The notes under the pieces are model-generated. The model was not told where the DNA came from, did no database searches, and was given only the letters and a program-made list of their open reading frames with translations. This document shows positions 29,259 to 42,336 of a DNA stretch of 64,000 nucleotides, piece by piece (the stretch's first letter is position 1; the number at the start of each line of letters is the position of its first letter). The translations under genes and the position numbers were made by a program. Source of the DNA: Scylla paramamosain (Eukaryota; Arthropoda; Malacostraca; Decapoda; Portunidae); NCBI RefSeq assembly GCF_035594125.1, contig NC_087156.1, positions 17,762,997 to 17,826,996 on the forward strand, given 5' to 3'.

Positions 29259-29925
29259 CCTTATCTTTTACATTAGCCTCTTTCTTCTTGTCTGTTCTGT
29301 TTCACTATATCTCAAATTATACAACACACACACACATACACACACAGGAGCACTTCATTACGTCCTACCTCGCTAACATCTGTTCATGGCAGAAGTCCGA
29401 TGACCAACCTGAAAAAAAAAAACAGAAAATACTAAAAATGGCAAATACTTGAATGAAAATAACCATTCATAGGTACACATATGCAAATTCCTCGCTTTCA
29501 GATACTAAAATGCAAAAAAAAATAAACAAGTAAAAACCACTACTATTCTCTTGAGTCAGCACTTCAAGCCCAAAAAACAGATGACTATAAAAATGCCAGC
29601 CAATTACTTTCTTATCCACAGGAACTTTCGACACGCAATCCATAAAGTGTTCATCGGTATTTAAGTCTCGCTGTGTTTGTAGGCATGATAAGCATCGTCC
29701 CCGGAGATGAGTCGCAAGGCCGCAGGGTGACGCCGCTTATCTGTCCCAATAATTAATGATGTCAGACCTGTGACTGCCCCGTCCCCTAATTAGAACAAGG
29801 TGGATGAGATAATGAAAGGCCTCAGGTAAGATATATGACAGTGAATGTGTGTGTGAGATGCGGTGCTTTTTAGTTTGTAGTTGTACTTGTTGTTGTAGAT
29901 GGAGTTTGTTCTTGCACGAGTAATA
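29257..29925. other. Unique spacer
   Basis: Contains only a short AC run (29322-29346). The segment 29640-29820 has balanced composition and TAATTA/TAATGATGTCA-like motifs. No coding exon is seen. Confidence 0.35.
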
Positions 29926-29926
29926 G

Positions 29927-29967
<41 letters not shown>

Positions 29968-30009
29968 AAAGTAGTGGCAACATTAGCAGTAATAGTACAT
30001 TTTATTATT

Positions 30010-30048
<39 letters not shown>

Positions 30049-30073
30049 GCTGTTGTTGTTGTGATGGTAATAA

Positions 30074-30141
<68 letters not shown>

Positions 30142-30182
30142 ATAGTAGTAACAAAACCACCACCACCACCACCACCACCAAT

Positions 30183-30213
<31 letters not shown>

Positions 30214-30250
30214 CAACCAATAATACCAGTATCATCAACATCAACAACAA
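29926..30250. repeat. Compound trinucleotide cluster GTT-GTA-CCA-AAC
   Basis: (GTT)n at 29926-29967 and 30004-30060, (AGT)n at 30072-30140, (CCA)n at 30155-30180, (AAC)n at 30181-30212, then interrupted CAA/CAG to about 30350. GTT and AAC arms are complementary in inverted order. The open frames of about 130-170 codons are homopolymeric translations. Confidence 0.95.
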
Positions 30251-30586
30251 CAGCAACAACAGGACGAGAGGCAGCATAAACAGTAACATTAATACCGTGC
30301 AATTACCACAAGGAATAACAATATCAACAGCAGTAACAGCAGCAGCAGTAGCAGTGGTAACAGTACGTACAGCTCGGTAACCACAGGAGGGAGTCGCACT
30401 CATTACCTAGCTCTCCCTCACCGCACCGCACAAAAACTGCCGCCCTCATCTATCTCTGAGTCTTTACTCCGGCCAGTGAGTCCCCGCAGCACCGCCTCAA
30501 CCCACCATATCTCTGTGTTTTGCCTGAGATCACACATTGCCATCCTGAAGGAATTACCACTATTCATCTAAATTAACGACCCCTGC

Positions 30587-30588
<2 letters not shown>

Positions 30589-30681
<93 letters not shown>
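30589..30681. repeat. (CT)n microsatellite
   Basis: About 46 uninterrupted CT units. Confidence 0.98.
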
Positions 30682-30684
<3 letters not shown>

Positions 30685-31168
30685 AGGCCTTGGGAAAGTC
30701 AATGGTGCCAGCACAAGGGGGAATCTCATTAGTAGGTCATTAACAAAACGGGAGCCTGGCCAACACCTGCATCAATGATTTATGCTCTTCGTGTCACGCG
30801 CCTGGGAGTGAAAGAAAAAACAATATTAATCATTAGTTCTTGTGAAAAAGAAAATAGTAAAGTTACAAATAAGTGTACAATATATTAATCTTCCAATTAC
30901 TTAACTAACATTTGTATTTTGTCACTTGTGTTTCATTTTGTTTTCATCGTTACAGGAGGTTTGTAAATAATTGCAAACCCCATTATTTTTCATACAAATG
31001 CGACATTTTAGGAAATACTAAATAATATGACGAAATGAAAGGACATAAGTGAACATGAAAAAAAATAAATAAATAAATAAATAAATACAAAAAAGTGAGG
31101 AAAAAGGGAGAGACGAGTGAAGCAGGGAGAGGGACAGTGAGAGATAGGATTGAAAAGGTACACACACC

Positions 31169-31171
<3 letters not shown>
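30682..31171. other. Unique spacer
   Basis: Balanced at the left (30682-30810), A/T-rich later, with an (AAAT)n patch at 31065-31086. No gene is recognised. Confidence 0.4.
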
Positions 31172-31491
<320 letters not shown>

Positions 31492-31699
31492 AATAAAGGG
31501 ACGCATAAAAAAAGTTTCACAACATACCACAAGCTAACATATGTGAAACACTTTGATTGCCTTACTTCTCTTTCCCTTCTTCCGCCTCCCCTTTCTCCTC
31601 AAACATTTTTTATTCCCTACTTATGAAACAACTCCTTCTCCTCCTCCACCACCTCCTCCTACTTTCCCATCTGGTCTTGTTCTACTTTTCCTACGGATC

Positions 31700-31790
31700 T
31701 TCCTCCTTCTCCTCCTCCTCCTCCTCCTCCTACTACTACTACTACTACTACTACTACCACTGCTACTAGTACTACTACTGCTGCTGCTAC
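31700..31790. repeat. (CTC)n-(CTA)n trinucleotide cluster
   Basis: CTC units to about 31730, then TAC units, then CTG/CTA variants. Confidence 0.94.
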
Positions 31791-32394
31791 TTCTTATTTC
31801 TGTAGAGTAGCAAACAAGGCTAAAAACAGATGATCTCGTTAAAGTCAACATTTCTCTCCTTATCATCGCCTCTTTACACGTGTTCTTTCCCATTATCACC
31901 GTGTCCTTCTTGCCTTAATAATGTTCATTAAGTATTTTTTTCACTAACAGAGTTTTATCATTATCATCACTACTACTATTACTACTTCCTTTACTACTAT
32001 TTTGCTGACTCCTTATCATCCTCCTTCTCCCCCACCTTCTCCCTTCTCCACATTTCCATCCTCCTCACAACAACTACTTTAATTTCACAAACACCGAACT
32101 TCGTCTACTTACATACTTCCCCCACACAAACCCACAACTTCCCTGCCGAACGGAATATTAAAAACGAAGAAGTAGATGGGTTCAACCGTTACTTAATAAA
32201 CCTTTATGTAATACAAACTCTTAAAACAAACCAACCTTTCATATTTAATAAAGGACACGCCCATTTAGAGAGGTAAGAAAACACACATAACCGGGTAATT
32301 AAATGAGCAGTAAGACTAAAGGAGTGAGAGGAGAGTGCAAACCAAAACTGTAATTACATGTTAGTAGGTGTGTGACCCTCCTACTAGGCCTAAG
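31791..32394. other. Unique spacer
   Basis: Pyrimidine- then A-rich. Nothing recognisable. Confidence 0.4.
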
Positions 32395-32421
32395 GTGTGT
32401 GTGTGTGTGTGTGTGTGTGTT
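32395..32421. repeat. (GT)n microsatellite, short
   Basis: Thirteen GT units. Confidence 0.96.
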
Positions 32422-32545
32422 TGGGAGGGGGATGGGAGAAGATGGCGGGACGGAGTGTTTAGGCCTCGTGTGAGAAATAGCAGTAGATCAGGTGTGGGCG
32501 GCGTGTGGTGACGGCTGTGGTGAGTGTGGTGAGAGAGGGGCGGAC

Positions 32546-32548
<3 letters not shown>

Positions 32549-32604
<56 letters not shown>
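32549..32604. repeat. (GT)n microsatellite
   Basis: About 28 uninterrupted GT/TG units. Confidence 0.98.
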
Positions 32605-32606
<2 letters not shown>

Positions 32607-32912
32607 CCTGCACAACTAAACTATATTTCTATTTCCTTCCATTACCATGTGTTTGTGATCTACTTTTTACATCTACACATGGCCAATGCTAAATTGTACA
32701 CGGCAAATCTTCACCTAGATACTCATTGCCAAGATGAAAATAAATATACAGACGCCTTGAATCTCTATGGTCGTTTACAGAAAAGAAGGAAAGATTCGCG
32801 AGAGGCAAGAGAAAAAAAACTGGTCGCGAAGCTGAAGGGATACAGACAAGTAAGGAAGGAGGAAAGACATGAACGAATGCAAGAAAAAAAAAAAGAACAT
32901 TATGAAAACTAA

Positions 32913-33323
32913 TAAATAAAGCAAATCACTTTTTGGTGAATAGTTTAGAGATGAGTATAAATCATGGAAAGAAAATGAGATGAAGGGAATGGTAGAAGAA
33001 AAATATTATAAAAATTGTCATATTCACGTAGACAGATGAAGTTACTAAAAAACAATAACAATAAGTAAAAAAAATAACGAAGTAAATTATAAAAATAACT
33101 CGACTATAATCACGCACCAAGATGGATACTAAAATAAATCAATGGAGATAAAAAAAAAAAAAAACGAAAAAAAAACGAAATAAAATGAATAGATAAAAAG
33201 AGACAGACGAAATAAAACAATAAATAAGGAGTCAGAAAGAAAAAAATAAAACAAAAAATCACAATCATTGCCAACTTTTTAACTAAACAATTTTCTGATT
33301 TCCCTTGGGACATGGTATCCAAA

Positions 33324-33326
<3 letters not shown>
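32913..33326. other. A-rich spacer
   Basis: Very A-rich sequence with poly(A) runs near 33150-33180. No gene is seen. Confidence 0.45.
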
Positions 33327-33401
<75 letters not shown>

Positions 33402-33498
33402 CACAGGGGCTATCGAACGTTTAATTAGTCAGGTTCTACTATACTGAGACCGAAGGAGTCTTTAGGGCAGCAGATAGAGGGATAGAGATTGCCTTGGG

Positions 33499-33575
<77 letters not shown>
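33327..33575. repeat. Inverted (CT)n-(GA)n pair
   Basis: CT array 33327-33398 (about 36 units) and GA array 33502-33575 (about 37 units) of nearly equal length, separated by 103 bp of unique sequence. Confidence 0.97.
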
Positions 33576-33577
<2 letters not shown>

Positions 33578-34426
33578 AGCATATTCCACTAACATATTCC
33601 ACAATGTAAATCCTGATGCTCTAATATACCTAATATATCATTAATTTCCCAGACATTTGCCCTTCCTTAAAACAGGACTTGCTTTCACATTGTCGGTAAA
33701 AACTAAATATAACAGTCTATTTTATCCTCAACTTCATCCGGTGTTAGCTTCATGATAACAACACCATTGAGTTCATAATGTTCATATGCTTGAAGACAAA
33801 GAGAACAAAACAATATCAAGTGAAGTATTCTCCTGGAAAGCATGTTACAAATATAACAAAGGAGGCTGCTTCACCCCACGTGTTGCCTTCTCCACGTACG
33901 TAATTCCCTTTCAGGCTCACAAACATTACCAAGAACAGCTGCGACCGTATCATTGAGTAAATACGGGAAACTCTAATGGCACGAATGGTTTTGTTGTGAG
34001 AGCGCCTCTGTTTTCCTGGAGCGTCCCTTGCCACCCCCGCGCCACCCCCTGCCGCGCCTCGCTTCATTTCACTCTCGGTCCGTCAAATCGAGTGAAGCCT
34101 CACCGACAGAGGGAGGCTCAGATTGGTTGTTTGTTTCCCCTTCACGGATATCTGGGAATCGCAACATTACGGTGATCGGCAGTCGGCCTTTAATTGACGT
34201 CCAAATGCGAGTGGAAATCTCAAAATATAGTTTGGCGTCCGAGCGTGGAGCAAAACCTTAAAAGGAGCTATTGTTAGGAACTCTCAGAGAACTGTCAGGA
34301 AGTCCCAAAAGAAATCTTGTCAAGGAATTCTGAAAGGAATTCACTCAAAAATCGTTCCTATAATGTAAGTTTTCGGATCATCACTTTGAGCTTTTACATC
34401 CACATACCGGCTCAATTTACACTATG

Positions 34427-34428
<2 letters not shown>
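33576..34428. other. Unique spacer
   Basis: Nonrepetitive. The segment 34080-34260 is balanced in composition with ATTGGTTGTTTGTTT and TTTAATTGACG motifs. No protein similarity is recognised in the 77-codon frame at 34028-34261. Confidence 0.35.
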
Positions 34429-34485
<57 letters not shown>

Positions 34486-34535
34486 TTAATTTTTCTTACA
34501 TTGTTCAAGAATATGAACATTCTCTTTTACATGCA

Positions 34536-34613
<78 letters not shown>

Positions 34614-34619
34614 ACACAC
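34429..34619. repeat. Inverted (GT)n-(CA)n pair
   Basis: GT array 34429-34483 (about 27 units) and CA array 34537-34619 (with two TA variants) lie 53 bp apart and are complementary. Confidence 0.97.
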
Positions 34620-35097
34620 CATAACACAACACAACACATGTACACTTTTACACTTCAGTCTGGTGAGGCGTGCTGCACAGAAAGAATGAGGAAGGGCCAG
34701 AGAAGAGCAGGGACAGGCGGACACGAAGCAGCTGCGCCACAACCAGAAAGAGGTGAACTTTTGGCTTGCGATAAAGAGCCGCACAATGATTATCGCAGTG
34801 GATCCCTCAACTCTTCCGCACCAGGACTGGCCTCCGAGGACGACTCCACGAGGAGAGGAACAAAAAGTCAAATGTTTTCTGTGAACTTGGGCCAAACTTT
34901 GAAATTGGCAACGCCGGGAGCGTCCTCTGTTTGCGAAGTCCCGAGGATTACAGACTTAAAAACCTTGCGGGAGGCTTCTGGCGGGTGCCGGCGGCCCTAG
35001 TTAGTCTGGCCGAAATAAGCGGGTTTACTGCCCCGCTCACCCGTTGACGGCCGCTGATTGCCTGTTGGTGTGTCCCAGACGGCCGTCCCCTCACCCC

Positions 35098-35099
<2 letters not shown>
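34620..35099. other. GC-balanced unique spacer
   Basis: About 480 bp of unique sequence, CpG-rich at 34980-35060. A 227-codon plus frame reaching from 34317 through the arrays to 35000 is not supported as a gene because half of it is dinucleotide translation. Confidence 0.4.

Positions 35100-35167
<68 letters not shown>
35100..35167. repeat. (GT)n microsatellite
   Basis: About 34 uninterrupted GT units. Confidence 0.98.
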
Positions 35168-36014
<847 letters not shown>

Positions 36015-36362
36015 GGCAGGCTAGACTACATTTGCCGGCCGGGAAATTAGTGCGAAATAATTACTTTCTGAATTTCCAAGTAATTAGTTGTGTCTCAAAT
36101 GTATTAGTCGTGTGACCTGCGTGTTAGCGAATATGTTTTCCCTTTCTAATCTAACTTGCGTACATAGCACCAGCGGCAGCAGCAACAATAACAACCGTTC
36201 TCCGTCGCTCAGGAATTCAGTACGCCTCTGGTGGTGGTGGTGGGCGAAGGAGAGACGGAAGGAAGGTACGCGAAAGAAGGATGGAAACAACCAGTGACAG
36301 AGGCTATTTATTATTTAATTATTATTCTCTTCATGTGAATTTTTATTTAATGCGAAAATTAT

Positions 36363-36367
<5 letters not shown>

Positions 36368-36435
<68 letters not shown>
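36368..36435. repeat. (CA)n microsatellite
   Basis: About 34 uninterrupted CA units. Confidence 0.98.
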
Positions 36436-36436
<1 letters not shown>

Positions 36437-37330
36437 ACTATTCCACATCCTCAAATTCCAGTACAGGTCCGTGGTAGGTGTTCACATTCCAATGCAAATA
36501 AAATTAAGCCACAAAGTTCCAATACACATCATAACATACATACACACAATATGAAGCTCAAAACAATCAAGTAAACAAACTATACTAACCTTCGGATGTT
36601 GAGAAGAGAACAACAGAATACCACCAAACATAAAAACCTCCAAAAATTCATACACTAAAACCATGATACGACCAAAACAAAACGGAAATATAAAAAAAAA
36701 AAAAAGGGCCTCGGTGACAAAGCTGAATTACACCAGAGGAGCAGGGGAGCGGCTGGAATCTCAAGAGGAAGGGGGACCACAGCCACTAAATGTTCCTGTG
36801 TCGGGGCCAGTTTGAGGAATCGGGGGCGAGTCGGCGAGCCTCCCTTGTTTTCACAGCACTTTATGGCCGCGCCGGGCTGTTTGTGGCTGACGGAACCACC
36901 TCGACTATGCCAGCGATGCCCGGCGATCCCCTGCTTCCGAGGAGAGAGGAGGAGGAGGAGGAGGAAAAGGAGGAGGAGGAGGAGGAGGACACCCAACGCC
37001 CATTTACCATTCCGACTTCCGACAAACACAAAGGAGGAACAGAGGAGGGACACAAGCCAAAAACAAACACTGAAAAGACAAAGAAAGAGCGCAGACATAA
37101 CAAAACTTAGCCCCTTCCCTCCTGAACCAACCCTTACACTTCCGCCCCCGTGATTTCCTTCGCTACGAGGAGGCGGGCAGGCAGAGGAAAGCTTAAAGGC
37201 ATCTACGACCACATTTTGAGGGATTAACACTAACGGGACGCGGTGTCAGCCATTCGTCTTTGGTTAGCGTGAGAAGGAGAGAGAGCAGGAACAAGAGCAA
37301 AATACTAAGAGGAAAAACAAGAGTATGAGG
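36436..37330. other. Unique spacer with GGA patch
   Basis: Contains an interrupted GGA array at 36947-36988 and a balanced GC-rich block at 36780-36945. Frames of up to 191 codons cross this GGA patch and are not supported. Confidence 0.4.
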
Positions 37331-37339
37331 AGCAAGAGA

Positions 37340-37720
37340 ACAGAGCAAAGGTGTGTAAAGAGTTTGCTGTTAAGAAGCTGAAACAATATGAGGATGAATA
37401 GGGAATATGATTAAGATGAAAAGAATCAGGAAGAAAAAGGGAAAAGTTAGAGGAAAAGCAAAAGTAGGAGCAGGAATAAGAAGATGAGAGAATTTACGTG
37501 AATGATGAAGTGTGCGGTAAAGGAGCTGAAACAATGCGAAGATAAAGAATATAATGATGAATAGAGAGTGTGATTGAAAAGAACCAGATGAAACACTAAG
37601 AGGAAAAGAGGTGAAAAGAACATAATTGAAAAAGAGATACGAGGTAAGGAAGCCGAAACAATATGAGAGTAATTAAGACTAGAATGAACTGAGGATATGA
37701 GGAAGAAAAATAACGAGCAG
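37340..37720. repeat. Decayed tandem repeat, period about 127-148 bp
   Basis: AAGCTGAAACAATATGAGGA (37375), GAGCTGAAACAATGCGAAGA (37523) and AAGCCGAAACAATATGAGAG (37650) head three successive degenerate units. Other shared blocks are GATGAATAG followed by TGATTRA and GAAAAGAAYCAG. Confidence 0.75.
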
Positions 37721-37925
37721 AAGAACAAAAATTATAAATTAAGGGAATAAGAACAGAGAAAAATAAATGGAAAAGAACTTATAAGGTACAGTAGATGACA
37801 TAATGTGATGATAAGAAACAGAAGAATGACTAAAGAGGAAGAGGACAAGGAGAAACAGCAGCAGCAGCAGGTGAAGGGATATAAAAAGGAGCAGGGAGAG
37901 GAGAAGATAAAGCACGTGAAAGAAG

Positions 37926-37928
<3 letters not shown>

Positions 37929-38013
<85 letters not shown>
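37929..38013. repeat. (GA)n microsatellite
   Basis: About 42 uninterrupted GA units. Confidence 0.98.
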
Positions 38014-38016
<3 letters not shown>

Positions 38017-38254
38017 AAGGAGTCGGTAACAGGGTTTCTGCTGCCCACGGGATGTATTTCGAGAGTTTAATCGGAAAATCGGATATGCTGATTTTTATAT
38101 TGTTAGGAGGTCAGGGGGACGGTAGGAGATATCGGTAAATTGGACGCCTTATCGATACCTACTACAGATAATCGGTATCTTAACTGCTATCGGAGAAAAG
38201 TATGTTCACAGCATTTCGTGTATGTGTGATATTATGAACTTTGGAGGATGTATG

Positions 38255-38258
<4 letters not shown>

Positions 38259-38335
<77 letters not shown>
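38259..38335. repeat. (GA)n microsatellite
   Basis: About 38 uninterrupted GA units. Confidence 0.98.
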
Positions 38336-38336
<1 letters not shown>

Positions 38337-38585
38337 ATGTTTTTTTCATAATTGCCCTTGAGTACAAACTTAGTCATCTAACAATCACAAAGGAAAAGGA
38401 GGAGGAGGCTCTCCCTTCTCTTAACCTCGCAGAAGCAAAAGTAAACAAAAGGTTTTTTATTTTTTTTATTTTATTTTCTTTGTTCTCTTCTTACTTTCTC
38501 TACTATTTTTTTCTAATCATTTCTTTCATTTTTTCTTTAATGGGCATTTTTATTATATTTGTTCCTTTCTCCATCCCTTTTTAAT

Positions 38586-38709
<124 letters not shown>

Positions 38710-38752
38710 TCCATAAGCTATCCCCTTCTTTCCAACTCTCGACTGTCGTTTC

Positions 38753-38785
38753 TTCCTTCCTTCCGTCCTTCCTTCCTTCCTTCCT
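38753..38785. repeat. (CCTT)n microsatellite
   Basis: About eight TTCC units with one CCGT interruption. Confidence 0.94.
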
Positions 38786-38980
38786 CCCTTCCCATCCCTG
38801 CGTCATTCCTTTCTTCATCCCAGGAAACATGAATATTGGTAAATTTCCTTCGTCAACTTCCATTTGCAGACGATCAATCGCACCACAAAGGGACTCGCCA
38901 CACCTTGATTCACTACACGAGCCTGGACGGGATGTGGTGAGGTGTTGACGCTCCTCTACACATACATACACACACACACA

Positions 38981-39139
38981 GGATGTATTCTGTAACACTT
39001 CTCCCCACAATTCGATTACTTTCAAAAGGCTCTCGTTAAAGTGACATGGGTGAGTTTTTAAGGATGTTTTAGCGGTTCTAGTGCCATTTTAACCTTGAGA
39101 ACTCGGCTAATCATCTCTGTGGTGAAGTTCCTTTAAACA
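38981..39139 (+). mobile_element. MITE-like dispersed repeat, copy 1 (right end missing)
   Basis: Starts GGATGTATTCTGTAACACTT and continues with ACTTTCAAAAGGCTCT, AGTGACATGG and CTCGGCTAATCATCTCTGTGG, all in the same order as copies 2-4. It lacks the right inverted-repeat arm beyond about 39139. It begins directly after a short CA run. Confidence 0.75.
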
Positions 39140-39148
39140 CACATAGGG

Positions 39149-39367
39149 TCATATTCTGAATCTCTTCTGTGCCACAGCTCGACTACCTTCAAAGGGCTCT
39201 AGTTGAAGTGACACGGATTTTTATTAAGGGTGTTTATACGGTTCCAGTGACAGATTAACAAGATTTCTATATTGCTTATAGGAAAAACAGTCTTGGAAAC
39301 TCTGCTAATCAACTTTGTGACCTTTGAAAACAATTGTGGTGAGAAAGCAAAACGTTTCTGAATGCGA

Positions 39368-39370
<3 letters not shown>
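39149..39370 (+). mobile_element. MITE-like dispersed repeat, copy 2
   Basis: About 221 bp, from TCATATTCTGAATCTCTTCT to AACGTTTCTGAATGCGATCA. Internal blocks are CTTTCAAAGGGCTCTAGTTG, TGACAGATTAACAAGATT and GACCTTTGAAAACAATTGTGG. The ends are imperfect inverted repeats of each other over roughly 48 bp. The right end touches a (CA)n array. No ORF. Confidence 0.82.

Positions 39371-39445
<75 letters not shown>
39369..39445. repeat. (CA)n microsatellite
   Basis: About 38 uninterrupted CA units, beginning at the right edge of MITE-like copy 2. Confidence 0.98.
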
Positions 39446-39447
<2 letters not shown>

Positions 39448-40785
39448 TGAAGAGAACCCTTACAAACTCGCTTTCCAAGGATTACTATTATTTTAATAAC
39501 GTCCATCATATGCTTGAGAGAGAAAAGGCAAAGGGAAAGGATGCGGAGAAGAGAAGATGGATGGAGAGAGGAGAAATTGGGGTGGGTGGAACTGGAGGAT
39601 GGAGGTAACGCGTGAAGGAAGGCGGTGAAATTTGCTTGTGTGCATTTTTGTGAATGGAGCCGCTCGTCTGAGAGAGAGAAAAATTGGAATCATTGGAGCG
39701 GTGAGGGCCGTCAGCACACTATTGGTTGTGGGACGAGGAAGGGAGGAAGGGAGGGAGGAAGATAGGGAAGGACGTGAGAGAAGAGGGAGAGGAGAGGAAG
39801 AGAAGAAAGGATGTGAAAGGAGAGGGAGAAGGAGAGGGAAGGAAGTGAGAGGAGAGGGAGGGAAGGGTGGAACGGTGGTGAGAGAGGGTGTGGAATGAAG
39901 AGAAAGAGGACAAGGAAGGGAGAGATGAAGTGTAGCTCTGGTCTCACAACATTTGCTTGAGGGAGAGGGAGAAAGAGGAAGGAAGGAAGTGAGATGATGT
40001 TGTAGATACGAGGGAAAGACCGTAGAGAAGAACGGAAAAAAAGGGAAAAACACGAGTAAGAAAGAAGAGCAGACGTGAGATAGAAAAAAAAAAGTTTGTT
40101 CATAGGTAAAAAAAAAAAATCTTTCAAAACATCTACTCCAACATGTACAGTACAGTTTAACATCACGAGGGAGCGATAGTGTGCGCCACTGGTTAGTCTG
40201 AAGAAGCAGTAACTGTTAGGGTGGAGGAATGATTATGAGACGCAATTAATTGAGGAGAGGAGCCGAAAATATATGACAAAAGTTATTCAATCACCTAATA
40301 CTTCCCCACGTCCCTCTTCGACGATTATTCTCCTGCTCCTTCCCTTCCTCCTTTCTCATACCGTGTTCCCTCGTGCCCTCCGCCTTGTTCCCTTTCTTCT
40401 CCCCATCCTTGCGTATTTTCTTTTCTCCTCCCTTCTCATTTTCGTTCTGCGTTTATTCTCGTCTTTCATGAGTCCCCTTCGTTTCCTTTTTCTTGCCCAC
40501 CACCATCACCACCACCGCCACCAACACCTCTTTCATCTTCTCCCTATCATCCCTAACTTCGATTATTTTCCTTTCCCTCCTCCTCTAAAACATTAATTTC
40601 TGTCTTTTCAATGTCCTTTCTTACAGCTGGTCTTTGCTTCCATATCTTCTCCCTTTTCATTATCATTTCCTTACATTTCCTCCTTCTCTTTCTCTGACGT
40701 TATTTTCTTTATTTTCCTTATCCTTTCTTACATTTGTTCTTTGCTTCCACGTCTTTTTCCTTTTCACTTACACTATAACCTTAAT
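39446..40785. other. Purine-rich then pyrimidine-rich spacer
   Basis: G/A-rich at 39500-40070 and C/T-rich at 40290-40780, with a CCA patch at 40498-40530. Long minus- or plus-strand frames here (up to 186 codons) are composition effects. No gene is recognised. Confidence 0.45.
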
Positions 40786-40860
40786 CTCCGCCACCACCAC
40801 CATCACCACCGCCATCACCTCCTCCTCCTCCTCCTCCTCCTCCTCCTCCTCCTCCTCCTG
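40786..40860. repeat. (CCA)n-(CTC)n trinucleotide cluster
   Basis: CCA variants are followed by about 14 CTC units (40818-40859). Confidence 0.95.
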
Positions 40861-41295
40861 CTCTTCCAGTCTCCATTTCCTTATACAGTTGTTCCTTCCA
40901 CTCGTTCGATTCCCTTCCCTCTGTGGAGTAAATGTCTCTAATTATGCTTGAGCGTTTGCAGACGATAATGTTCGCCTTTACCGTTAGCGATAAGGTGGCC
41001 GGAGAGGCAGTGCCACGGGTTGCCTCCCTCAAAGGCCTTCGGAAAACTAATGACCATCGAGATAGTTCAGAACATGTACACGATTATTACACGAGCGTGA
41101 GAGCGTGATGGCTTGTGATTGTGCCTCGCCCATTACAGATAAGAGAGTTAGACTGATGCCACCAACCGGCCTGCCTGCTTGCTCTGCCCTTACTAACACT
41201 CCCATGTTCTCTGTCCCATGCTCTCCCTTCTCTCTCTTTCCTGCTCTCCTTCCTTCCTCTTTCTCCTTTCCGTATAGGATGCTAAGATGCTGGTT

Positions 41296-41397
<102 letters not shown>

Positions 41398-41628
41398 CTG
41401 TGCCGCTTCGCCTTGGGAATTTAACACTCTTGGGTTCAAGTGCCGAGACAGACTCCCATCCTTCCCCTCCAGCTATTTCTCACACATTTACAGATTCTTC
41501 AGGACCACTTAGCTACTGCTGCCCATTAGAGGGACACAAGGCATTCAAGGGGCATTCGTAGATGTACAAGGCGGGAAAGGTGAGAAAAAAGAAGAATAGG
41601 AGACTTTATAATTACTCTTGAGTGAGTG

Positions 41629-41630
<2 letters not shown>

Positions 41631-41706
<76 letters not shown>
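41631..41706. repeat. (GA)n microsatellite
   Basis: About 38 uninterrupted GA units. Confidence 0.98.
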
Positions 41707-41709
<3 letters not shown>

Positions 41710-41912
41710 TTATCATTCGTTATCATTCGTCCCTTATTTTTCTCACCAGAGGATTAATATTTTTACCTTGTGGAATGACGAAAAAAAAAAAAATAGTAAT
41801 GCACATCAAAATAAGGGCACAAAGAACGTTATCCTTCCTCTCTTATTATTTTTTTTCCCCTTCAAGATTCACATATTTGCCTTGTAGAGCAACGGGAGAG
41901 AAAAAAAAAAAA
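41705..41912. repeat. Imperfect tandem duplication, period about 119 bp
   Basis: GAACGTTATC begins both units (41705 and 41824). Each continues with a TTATT(T)n block, TATTTTTACCTTGTGGA / CATATTTGCCTTGTAGA and ends in a poly(A). The left unit also has an extra TTATCATTCG duplication. Confidence 0.7.
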
Positions 41913-42132
41913 GAGAAGGCCCCAGGAACTCCTTTCCTTGACACCTTTTTAAAGATAAGTTCCATTCGATGTCAAAAGGAGTAAGTAATGATTCTAGTTG
42001 GCGTTATTTCATTTCCGCGTCTCCCCGGCGGCCGCGCGACCCGGGGAGACGCGACCCAAACAAGAAAATATTGGTCCCGGAGGAAGAAGCACATTCATGG
42101 GGACCCTTCGCTTGATTGCCAATGGGACGAGG

Positions 42133-42155
42133 CGTGTGTGTGTGTGTGTGTGAGG

Positions 42156-42226
<71 letters not shown>

Positions 42227-42237
42227 CACCCACGCAC

Positions 42238-42320
<83 letters not shown>

Positions 42321-42336
42321 GGCAGGCAGGCAGGCA
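42133..42336. repeat. Compound GT-CT-CA-GGCA microsatellite
   Basis: (GT) 42133-42152, (CT) 42159-42222, (CA) 42241-42318 and (GGCA) 42320-42336 lie in close succession. The GT and CA arms are complementary. Confidence 0.97.

Noticed and set aside
34317..35000. 227-codon plus frame
   Set aside because: It depends on reading through GT and CA arrays. The flanking unique parts match no family I recognise.
41425..41450. B-box-like GGGTTCAAGT as a tRNA gene
   Set aside because: No A box or cloverleaf can be drawn upstream, where a CA array ends. Other GTTCRA-like words (47255, 60341, 62064) fail the same test.
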